Below, one piece after another: positions 55,189 through 64,000 of a stretch of DNA of 64,000 nucleotides. Origin of the DNA: Platerodrilus igneus (taxonomy: Eukaryota; Arthropoda; Insecta; Coleoptera; Lycidae). The position numbers and the translations under genes were made by a program. Position 1 is the stretch's first letter. Each line of letters begins with the position of its first letter. Below the pieces are notes generated by a model that had not been told where the DNA came from, did no database searches, and was given only the letters and a program-made list of their open reading frames with translations. The DNA is taken from NCBI GenBank assembly GCA_036346225.1, contig JARFIW010000999.1:1843001-1907000 (forward strand), written 5' to 3'.

Positions 55189-56358
55189 AATGTTGATGGA
55201 AAATCGTTATGGGATAAAGGCGTCCGAATAAAATAAATTATTAAATAATCATTAACAATGCTTATCCCACCATTTTGATCAAAAAACTTAAATAAATAAA
55301 TAAAATATATAAATCACTTCCGTTTATTAAGAATCTAACACCCACACTCAAAAAAATTCTTGCTAACCCCTCTTGTACAATATCTTTTCGATATAATAAT
55401 TTGCTTAATTCTTTGTTTACTAAACTTAAAGACCCAACCAATAAAATGTCACTGAGTAATGTAGTATACAAAATTTCTTGTAGTTGCAGTGCCACTTATG
55501 TGGGCCACACTAGTCAATGGCTTAAAATCGCATCACCCAACACAAAAGTGATGCCAAGTTACAAAGACCACCTGCACCTTAGCAGAGCATGTAAATAATA
55601 CGAATCATATACCGAATTACACCGATACAAAAATCCTAGAAATAGAACCTAAATACAAAAATCGTTTATTTCTTGAAGCGTTACATATCCAACAACAAAC
55701 TAATGGCCTTAATGGAAAATCAGACACTCAGCATCTAAGTGCAGTTTATTCCCTTTTATTTTCTATAAATAATAATAATTCCTAACAGTTTATTTATTTA
55801 TTTATTTATTATTTTTCTATTTTTATAAAAAAAAAAAATTCTTTTCTTGTTCTACACACCCTTTCAATCCTTTTCACACCATACAATAGTTATCAATATT
55901 CCTAATAGTTTTGAATTTTTAGAGTTGTTTGCTTTTGCTTTTTAGATATTTTAACTACAACTTGAAACATATGCAACAGGTTAATTTTTAGTAGATCGAT
56001 ACATTGCACTCTTCTTATTGGGTAGTTATATTTTAATTTTGTGACTTTTCAAATCAATTATTTGGCTATCCAAATCAATCATTTGTCTATCCTTATTTAA
56101 AACACTACTTGATGTTTTATCTGTCAAACTGACACTTTAATATTCTAGTCAATGTTTGTTATGAATTAGTGTTATTAATCACATTGAATGTAAGTATCGT
56201 ATATAATGTTATTTTCCTGTTTTTGTTAATTGCAATTTTTAGCTCATGATTAAAGATTCATATTATCCGAAACGTTGATGTTCAATAAATGATTATTCAA
56301 TAATTTATTTTATTCGGACGCCTTTATCCCATAACGATTTTCCATCAACATTACTTTA
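55184..56358 (+). mobile_element. Penelope-like element, truncated, with inverted arms
   Basis: Arms of about 70 bases (55184-55253 and 56289-56358) are inverse copies with one or two differences; they contain GTTATGGGATAAAGGCGTCC. Between them lies the GIY-YIG end of a Penelope-like element followed by an AT-rich 3' part ending near CGAAACGTTGATGTTCAATA. The RT domain is missing. Inverted flanking copies are a known arrangement in Penelope-like elements. The whole sits next to TA tracts on both sides (55137-55183 and 56385-56426). Confidence 0.85.
55401..55740 (+). pseudogene. GIY-YIG endonuclease of Penelope-like element
   Basis: The + strand reads KMSLSNVVYKISCSCSATYV then GHTSQWLK, which carries the YKIxC-xC...YVG core of the GIY-YIG nuclease of Penelope-like elements. 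A frameshift near 55545 moves the continuing sequence (HVNNTNHIPNYTDTKILEIE, then RLFLEALHIQQQTNGLNG) into another frame. The glutamate of the FLEALHI block is the expected metal-binding residue. The enzyme would nick the target DNA for priming; here it is broken. Confidence 0.87.
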
Positions 56359-56381
56359 TTAATTTCACGTCCGTAAATTTG

Positions 56382-56384
<3 letters not shown>

Positions 56385-56426
<42 letters not shown>
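56385..56426. repeat. (TA)n tract
   Basis: TA run forming the left border of family A copy A5. Confidence 0.95.
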
Positions 56427-56429
<3 letters not shown>

Positions 56430-58554
56430 CTGTGATATTTCCTTTGTGTTGCGGGAACTGGGTCCTTTCAACAAAAAAAATTCTAGTCCCACAGATTGGG
56501 CGTCATAAACGGCTGTGATCCTCTTTTCGCCTCGGCTGCTCACCTAATGTTATAAACCTCCTCATTCATAAAAAAACAACACATTCCTACCAAAATATCA
56601 ACGTTAACTCTATTTACATCAATATTCAGAATACATTAAAATTTCAAAATTAACACTCAGCATAAATTTCAGTTTTAAAAAGAATTTCAAGATTAATTTT
56701 ATTATCATTTTAATGTGCATCCAAAATTAAAGTCCTTGTTGGATGCCTACTAATTAATATAACAATATAAGCAGACCAGAGTCTGAGTATAAAGGAGCAT
56801 CTACCACCCTTTACGTTAATTAACCAGGTTCGTCTAATTGAGCTCAAAGACATACCCAAATTTTCATCATATTACCGAACATCAAAACTAAATACCCTTT
56901 CTACTTCAACAAGCAAATTTCATCTTAAAATTAAAATTTTATGTTTAGTACAATTTCACTAATGTCCATTTAAAGTAAATCAATTATAAAGTTATTCAAC
57001 ACACACAAAATGTCAAACAAAATAGTATAATTTACCTGAAGGTCACCGTCCTCGTAGCTTCAAAGTACATCGTCCCTTTAGTTAATCACACCATTCCAAC
57101 AGGATTATATTTACGGCTTCTAATTCTCAACGCTTTTAAAATTTTCTCCATCACCAGTTGTTTCTGGGCTTTTCCGGAACTCATCTATGTATATCTGACC
57201 CTTGTTTCGTGGATCCAGACACGTATTTGAACCATTTAATTATTAACACCCCGAAAAATAGCAAATAACTTCATACTTCTTTCACCAATATACGCCAAAA
57301 CTGCCTACTTTTGTGTATACATTTGTCGTTGTAAATTTTGCTAATTGGTACAGTGAAACTAAATTTTATTACCTTGTATCTAAGTGCACTGAAGTACATT
57401 CATGTTAGCACGTAAATAACAAACTATTTTGAATCACTAAAATATACGAGCAAAATTTTAATTTATTTTATCAAACTAAAATGCACTGTTTAACATCTTC
57501 AATCAAGTCGCGGATGTAAGAGCTTTTAACGCATCGAATAGTCAAAAGTCTAAGAGTCTAAGAGAGCTTGTTTATATTCATCTCGGTATATATAGCAAAA
57601 AGCCGGCACGTCGCTTTTGTCCTCAAAACGGGTAATTCTAAAGAATTCCTCATTCTATGATCCCAGTCTGTCGCTCGCGCGTCGATTTTACGAATTTTCA
57701 CTCGTCCCATTTAAATCTCAGAAATTTCAACACACGGCACGCAAGCATGTCCGAGAAAAACTAATTAATTTTGTAAGAAATTGTTGTTTCTACCTCTGAT
57801 ATTTGCATTCTATTTTCAACCAATTGTGACCCTCGTGACGTTGCTTAAATCCCGCCTTTTACTATATGTGTCTTTGCTTGACGCATTTCTCTTTCCTTTT
57901 CTAACCTGTTCGTATTGGTGCAAATTGATATTCTTTATTATCGATTATATTTTAGTCCATGTGGACTGTTATCTGGGTTTAATAACCCCGTATCGCACAT
58001 TCTCGTGAATATTAAGCCCCGGTTTCTCCAAGATTCTTTGAAACTATTAATTATCTACCAAATTTACGCCGTATGTGATATTTAAACTACGCAGGTGTTC
58101 AAAATAATATTAATTCTCAGAGCTTTATTTTCTGGTATTATAATCTTGGGTTTTTACAAGTTTCTATAGATATTATCTGTTACTAACGATTCAATTAACT
58201 TCAATTAAAAATAATAGCCTTTAATTTTTAGTGAATCCTAACTAAATATTAATTATTATCTGTACGCTTTGTCTACTACTTGTTACTTAAAATAGGGTTA
58301 ATTAATATAAATTTTGCACGTAAGTTCCATTTGTTTAGGAATAATTACATTACACGCCGAGCTTTTTAATACTGTTTCTTTTGATATAAAGCGTCTTGTA
58401 CATGATTTTAAATCTATTATTTTTACTGAAACGACCGAATTTATTTATGCTTCATGGTTTTAATAAAGCGTATTATTTAATAAAATTCCTTATACACGGT
58501 AATTAAAATTATTTGATGTGATTATTTAATTTTCTACCCTGGTCTAAATATGAG

Positions 58555-58558
<4 letters not shown>
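56427..58558 (-). mobile_element. family A LTR-like element, copy A5 (complete)
   Basis: This copy runs from TTGCTGTGA (56427) to ATGAGTAAT (58550-58558), with TA tracts on both sides. A primer-site-like TAGTCCCACAGATTGGGCG lies at about 56486, followed by another GGCTGTGATCC. A TATATATAG box is near 57588. It is most similar to A3 internally, so at least two subfamilies exist (A1/A4 and A3/A5). No gene. Confidence 0.72.

Positions 58559-58603
<45 letters not shown>
58557..58603. repeat. (TA)n tract
   Basis: TA run at the right border of copy A5. Confidence 0.95.
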
Positions 58604-58606
<3 letters not shown>

Positions 58607-59261
58607 TGTTTGTATAAAGTTATCTGTACGGAGACCTTCAAAATAGTTTCTTTATTACAACTTAACATTAATCTCTGAATATTCATGGGACATTTTTAGT
58701 TGAATAAATTACAGTAATTCTTTATAAGAAATATATGATTTTCATTTTTATGTTACAATTAAATCATGATACTTGAATAGGATCCTGTTCAGTTTACAAG
58801 AATCAAGTTAAATGTTCAAAAATTATTTCTGTAGATTATAGAGCTATATTTTTAACAGATATATTTAATGGAATCGAAGGTCAAAAAATACTTATTGTCG
58901 GTATTAAGCTGTATTTCAGGTGTACTGTCAAAATATATTATGCACTATAATTTGGCAAACAATTCTTATCGTATCACATGTTTAGTTAAGCAAACATTTT
59001 AATATAACCTTGTAACTTCAAAATTATCTTATAAAAATACCTTGAAAATAATAGGGACATTTATGCATTATTCAAATATTAAATTTTGAACTAAATATTA
59101 ATTGTGTCAATTTAAATGACCATAAAACTTTCACAAAAATTTCGAGTATCACTTTAAATAAAGATTTATGGAATCTTCAAAAATTATTTGTACATCGCAA
59201 ATGATTGTTCCTTGAAATGAATACAGTTATAAAATGGAGGATGACTCACCGTTCATTTACA
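58604..59261. other. no recognised gene
   Basis: AT-rich intron sequence. It starts with ACATTGTTTGTATAAAG after the TA tract, which could be the start of another TA-bounded element, but no right border was found. Confidence 0.45.
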
Positions 59262-59555
59262 TTTGCAATGCTCCACCGGAAGGTACTACATTGGCCAGGA
59301 GGCGAGTTTTTTGTTGCCTGGAAATTTAGAATTTTGCCGAACCCTTGCCGATCCAGGCAAGGTAGGGATCTTTAACGTGCGTGACAACACTCACACACGG
59401 GACCTCCATTTAACCTCTCATCCGAACAAGGGCGTAATATTTGTGAAAAATGCTCACCTGCCATTTTTCAAGCAGTCGGCCGTGTCGGGATTTGAACCCG
59501 GGACCTTTGGATCCGTAGTCTTACGCTTACTACATTGATCCACGGCGACGCCAGG
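59262..59555 (-). mobile_element. SINE, copy 2, with tRNA-like head
   Basis: The minus strand starts with a tRNA-like head (59555-59478) that has an A-box-like TGGATCAATG and a perfect B box GGTTCAAATCC within CCCGGGTTCAAATCCCGACA. The body shared with copies 1 and 3 follows. RNA polymerase III transcription is expected from the A and B boxes. The head is degenerate as a tRNA (no clear full cloverleaf was found by eye), so I call it a tRNA-derived SINE rather than a tRNA gene. Confidence 0.8.
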
Positions 59556-60395
59556 ATGACTCACCGCTGAAGATCTGCTTGGCGGCCGAATTTTTTTTAT
59601 ACATCTACGTACTTACAAATGTGGTTGTGCGCAACCGACGCAGGTGTCCGAGCTTGACCTCAATCATAACCAATCATATGTGGAAATTTCCACTCTCTTG
59701 CCTAGCAACAATTGAAACTGCATCTAAAACTCAACCAATTTCCATACGGTTAACAGTTGTTTAATATAATTCATAATTCTTATTACTTTAATACTTAAAA
59801 CGTTGAAACCCGAAATTATACAACTTTAAAACTTTAGAACATTAAGACTTTATAACTTTAAGACTTTAAAACTTCAAGATTTCAAAACTTGCACTAAAAA
59901 AACGGGAAAAATGAATTTAAAGGTAAGTTTGAGAATGCATGGAATGATGCACATTTCTCACAAGTATGATAAATTGCAGCACGAGCTGAAAACGAGTGCT
60001 GCAAATCATACGAGTAGATTTCTCTATCAAAAACACACCTAAAATAGGTTCGTTCCAAAACAGTCGTAGAAAAATGTATTTATGACTATATTAGGTCGAT
60101 GCTACAACGAAAAATGAATCCATGGTATCCGTTGACTCCACCTTACTTCCCTCTGGGACGGCATGTTTTATCAAAAAACCTGCAGACCCACGTTAACACT
60201 TGTATTCGGATTACATGCTGATATCAAAAATGGAGCTTGACCACGAGGCTATGTTGCTTAATTTATCTTCGACGAAGAAATGGGATATTGTATCAAGATA
60301 CATACAAATAGAAGAGTTCTAGAATTTTATTTTGGCTATTTAAATATAGATAGTGCCTTATGTATGAATCCGTAATATATCGTTTCTATTGCAAT
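59556..60395. other. no recognised gene
   Basis: It contains a short tandem stretch of AACTTTAAAACTTTA-type words (59815-59890) and a 35-codon open frame at 60215-60322 that is discussed among the rejected items. Confidence 0.5.
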
Positions 60396-61490
60396 TTAAT
60401 ATTTATTGAATAGGTGTATGGAACAAATGCGTATTTTTAAAAAGCAGAAAATTGAATTTGTTACAACACAAAAAGAAAATAAGAAACCATGGATAACAAA
60501 GGCTATCCTAAATTTAATAGAAGAAAGACGAAAACACAAAAATAGATCAGATGAGACAGAAAAACAGAGAAATATAAGGGACGCTGGAAGAAAAGTCATT
60601 TTAAAAAATGTAGAGAAACGTTAGATGGCAAGGATATATGGAGAATTTATATGCAGGAGAGGAACTAACAGCATTGGAACAGGAATCAGACATTGAAAAC
60701 GATGACTTGAGATATCCTATACTTAGAGATGAGTTTGAATTAGCATTAGAAAGACTGAAAAATGGCAAAGCATCGGGTGTAGATAAAGTGCAAGCAGAAA
60801 ACAGAACATCTCTCCAACTTGTAAGCTATATGTATGAGACAGACTAAATACTTAAAGATTTCAAACGTAATATACTATACCACAGAAGAGAGGCGCGGAT
60901 ATATGTAAAAATTTTCGAACGATAAGTTTTACAGCACACGTGTCAAAAATAATAACTACAATTGTGTAAAGACGGATGGAAAGACGGGCTGAAGAAATGC
61001 TAGGAGCAGATAAATTTAGGTTTAGGTAAAACAGTGGAATATGGAAGGGTATTTTAGCTCCGAGGGTGATAATGAAGAAGACAATAGAAAGCGTGTATAT
61101 AGGGTTTGTAGATCTGGAAGAAGTATTCGACAATGTAAATCGAAAAAAAAAGTTCGAAATACTCAAAAGATTGGAATAAGTTTGAAGGATAGACAGATCA
61201 GTACATAGCTTATACAAAGAGCAAACGGCTGTAATAGAATTAGAGCAGGAACGTAGAGAAGTAAATATAAGGAAAGAGGTGAGACATGAATGTACCCTAT
61301 CCCCATTAATTTTTAACTTGTACATCGAAGAGGCAATGAATACTGTAAAATGCAAGAAGACATTTGGAATTATTATGCAAGAACAACAGATTGATATGCT
61401 TAGATTTACAGACGATATAGCAGTATTAGCATAGCAAGGAAGAGTTTGAAACAGCTCTTAATGAAATGGAAGCAGTTCTAACAGAGAGAT
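60396..61490 (+). pseudogene. LINE reverse transcriptase, part before solo LTR
   Basis: A decayed LINE RT on the + strand. The pre-RT region (KKPWITKAILNLIEERRKHK) is followed by RT motif 1 (LKNGKASGVDKV at about 60757-60795), motif A (IGFVDLEEVFDNVNR near 61100-61145), motif B region (RHECTLSPLIFNLYIEEAMN near 61285-61340) and the catalytic motif in FTDDIAVLA (near 61403-61430). Frames change at least four times. The sequence is cut by a solo LTR at 61491 and resumes at 63285. Confidence 0.88.
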
Positions 61491-63288
61491 TGTTACATGC
61501 CAAAATTGACGTTACGATGATGGTAGGGGGGAAAAGGCATGAACAAACACGGTAAGCTCAAAGGAACGAACTAAACCGCGGCTCGGCTGGCTGCAGAGTT
61601 GACGGGCGGGGTAAAATGGAGAGGGGAGTGGAGAGTAATAATAGTTATCTTGACTAAACCGGTGAATTCTGGGCACCACTCTTATTTTAGTAGAGTTCTG
61701 CCTAAAGTGGCATGGATTCCTTGTCTTTTATAGGAGAACAGCAAAATGAGGGAAAACTTATTCTTCTCGGACAAGAAACCCCTATGACAAAATATGGGAA
61801 TGACACTATTTCAAGTTATTAGCCAAGTTGTTGTACACCTCCTGGCTGTTTAAAAATGATCAATAACAATAATGCAAGTTTAACACTAACTTGTACCTGT
61901 AATAAAGTTATCACTTAAGATATTCTGAACTAGGGGGGATTGAGTCTTTAAATTAAATATATTTGATCTGAATCCCTGTTCACAGTATTACTTAAACTCT
62001 TTATAAAATTATAATTTTAGGCCGACGGAATTTGTTCTAATATAACCATATGGTAGTCTTTAACTGAACAACAAATCAACATTACTCACACCTCTAAATT
62101 ATACACAACCTATATAACATGTTTCTATTAATTATAACCAATATTAGTGTGTTGAGCAACAAACAATTCATGTACATTTAGTTTTCATTAAATCCTAATA
62201 CCAACCCTAATAGATCCTCCTATCGCTGTATCAACAATGACTAAATTTACTAAATAAGTCAACGTAAAATGAATATTTTAAAATAGTTTTATCCGTACGA
62301 AATTGAACATAATACGGAATTGTAAACAAGTTCAGTTTATAAAATAATATGGCAAAAATAACTTACAGTACAGATGGTGAAACACCGCAGGAATTCAGTC
62401 TTCAGTTACCTTAATTAATTGCGGGCACTGGTGTACTCCAAGACGGTACATCAACCAACGGCTTAGAAAGAAGATGAATTTCGGAATAAACACCAAAAAT
62501 CCCGTGAGGTGTTCTTTGGGACAGCCAACAAAGAATTAAATACGCTGGTCCAGTTCCGTGATTTTTCGGGTTAATAATTATCACTCGACACACATTAACT
62601 TCTCTGATAAGCATTAAACTTAGTATTAATCTTATGACGATAACAGTTTCCTAAATTAACGTAAAAAACTAACTACGCGAGTCCGTTGGGTCAGGGTTTT
62701 ATTTCTTCACAAAAACAATCTCAATGCAAAACGCCTCAGGTGCAATTTAAATATTCCGTTACCTACTAACTAGTAACGTGCGGTTTTACAACCCGTTTAT
62801 TCAACGTGCTTAAAATCCTCCTTAAAAAGAAATCGGAGCAACTATGTCGAAAAAGAAACCATTGACTTTTATCCGACCAAACCAATTAATTATGCACGTG
62901 AATGTTTATTGCACTTCGCGCCTAAAAGAGCTTTCTACAATTACATCTCGCAACCCTTCGAGTACCCAACGTGAACTAACTTAAAACGACGACGAATACC
63001 TTCTTCCCCTATCTTCGTAAATTATCGGTAAGTGAGGCGAAAGTATCCCACTATTGTATTGAAGGAAGATAGCAAATGCTAAACTATTTGAAAACTAACA
63101 TGCAGGTGCTGCGTGTTTTCTTGGAAATCCAAGCGAACACCTGCCTCACAATCAACTATTTTTCAAGTTTTAACAGGTTTTAAAATATTACGTTAAAATA
63201 CTATTATAAGAATATGAATTTTAGCATGAAATTATGTAGGGTAGGTAGTTGATGCGTATTTATAAAATAAAACCGAAAGTTACAAGAT
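61487..63288. repeat. 4-base target-site duplication AGAT around solo LTR copy 2
   Basis: AGAT at 61487-61490 and at 63285-63288, directly outside TGTTAC and TTACA. Confidence 0.85.
61491..63284. mobile_element. solo-LTR-like element, copy 2 (1.79 kb, inside LINE)
   Basis: Nearly identical to 5643-7506, with small indels. It starts TGTTACATGCC, ends CGAAAGTTACA and is flanked by AGAT duplications. It is inserted in the LINE RT. No genes inside; the short minus-strand frame seen at the same place in both copies (near 62411-62614 and 6561-6839) keeps its first 24 residues but then diverges and is not taken as a gene. Confidence 0.78.
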
Positions 63289-63330
63289 ACGAAATGAATA
63301 TTACCAAAAATAAAACTAGGTACTAGTATG
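63285..63330 (+). pseudogene. LINE reverse transcriptase, continuation after solo LTR
   Basis: The first bases after the insertion read RYEMNITKNKTR, which is the expected LINE sequence 20-30 residues after the catalytic DD motif (a KMNxxKTK-type block). This shows that the LTR entered an existing LINE copy. Confidence 0.7.
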
Positions 63331-63582
63331 TTAAGGAGGGGAAAATAAATCAAAAACTACCTGTCTAACCAGTTCCAAGACGAAAAACCTTATGACGAAA
63401 AAAATAATTGTACTTGAACCTGATGATTATTATAAGTAACTACAAGTGATGGTTTTGCAACATTCTCAACTAATGTTAATTATGTAAAGGAATTTACTGA
63501 AAAACTATTTATTCCGCAAATGTTTGTGTTGGGGGATCTTGGTAGCCACAGACTGCTTAACCCCCTTCACATACCCTACATT
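63331..63582. other. no recognised gene
   Basis: Probably further decayed LINE sequence; no motif recognised. Confidence 0.4.
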
Positions 63583-63815
63583 TGATTTTCCAATGCTCCA
63601 CTCGAAGGTACCACATTGGCCAGGCAACGATTTTTTTTAACTGGAAATTTTGAATTTTGCCGAACCCTTGCTGTTGCAAGCAAGGTAGGGATCTTTAACG
63701 TGCGTGACAACACTCGCACACGGGATCTGCATTTTATCTCTCATCCGAACGATGGCGTATTTTTGTGAAAAATGCTCACCTAACATTTTTCAAGAAGACC
63801 GTGTCGGGGTTTGGG
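63583..63815 (-). mobile_element. SINE-like repeat, copy 3
   Basis: Third copy of the 230-base body (GCAAGGTAGGGATCTTTAAC, GTGCGTGACAACACTCGCAC). It extends a few bases into the tRNA-like head (GTGTCGGGGTTTGG) and then diverges, so the head is truncated or decayed. Confidence 0.8.
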
Positions 63816-64000
63816 CATAGTATGAGCTGAGCCAAGGTGTATAACGGCCGACTATCTTATATTGGGGGCAGAGTTATTGCACCTGGATTGTGAGGAAATG
63901 TTACACTAAAATTAGCTCAATTTTAAAAGTATTTAATGAAATGCTCTTAAACACATACGGTAGAAATGTCAGTAATTAATTATCCTAAGGTGCTTAAAAC
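63816..64000. other. no recognised feature
   Basis: Window end; nothing recognised. Confidence 0.4.

Noticed and set aside
59470..59555. Functional tRNA gene on the minus strand
   Set aside because: The B box is perfect but the sequence continues into a repeated SINE body and I could not fold a proper acceptor stem; a SINE head explains it better.
60215..60322. 35-codon frame with EAMLLNLSSTKKWDIVSRYI, faintly like the KKW segment of formin N-termini
   Set aside because: Upstream stop in frame, no splice sites supporting an exon, and resemblance is short and from memory. Kept only as a curiosity.
52901..64000. Search for the remaining P450 exons (AGxDTT, ExxR, haem-binding loop)
   Set aside because: None found on the + strand by reading; they probably lie beyond the window.

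Overview
The window is eukaryotic and most likely from an insect. It is AT-rich and transposon-dense, with spliced GT-AG introns and arthropod-type mobile elements. The only host gene I can support is a CYP4-type cytochrome P450 on the + strand. Five coding exons are visible (1737-1937, 30214-30399, 30457-30523, 31603-31729, 52822-52900), in compatible phases and without stops. The first and last exons of the gene lie outside the window. Almost everything else is intron or intron-borne repeat. One intron is 57 bases, while two others are about 28.3 kb and 21.1 kb because of inserted elements. || Layout of the first long intron (1938-30213): a TA-tract-associated LTR-like element (2915-4848); a decayed hAT transposase on the minus strand (4849-8606), split by a 1.86 kb solo-LTR-like element with a 4-base target duplication; a broken Ty3/gypsy retrotransposon on the minus strand (9263-14683) with gag, protease, RT, RNase H, integrase and a tRNA-Lys-like primer site; about 3.7 kb without recognisable genes; then a string of six 1.2-2.2 kb elements (18681-30111), each bounded on both sides by a (TA)n tract. 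The commonest of these (family A, five copies in the window) carries a TATA box, a polyadenylation signal and a primer-site-like motif in an order that fits minus-strand LTRs. || The third intron (30524-31602) holds an internally deleted mariner. The fourth intron (31730-52821) holds a small non-autonomous LTR element (34167-36064) and a 15.5 kb Polinton/Maverick-type element (37168-52695). That element has AGT...ACT termini, a perfect 6-base duplication (GATAGG) and very long inverted repeats. It carries a broken protein-primed DNA polymerase B, a small RNase-H-like gene, a packaging-ATPase fragment, an intact 282-residue gene I do not recognise with its own core promoter, and a 776-base CATATG-rich satellite. 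|| The partial fifth intron (52901 to the end) carries three copies of a SINE-like repeat (one with a tRNA-like head), transposase and LINE remnants, a 5'-truncated Penelope-like element with inverted arms, the fifth family A copy, and a LINE split by a second copy of the solo LTR seen in the hAT. A further LINE fragment lies at 202-1142. The most interesting material is the TA-tract-bounded LTR array and the atypical Polinton-type element with its unknown gene.
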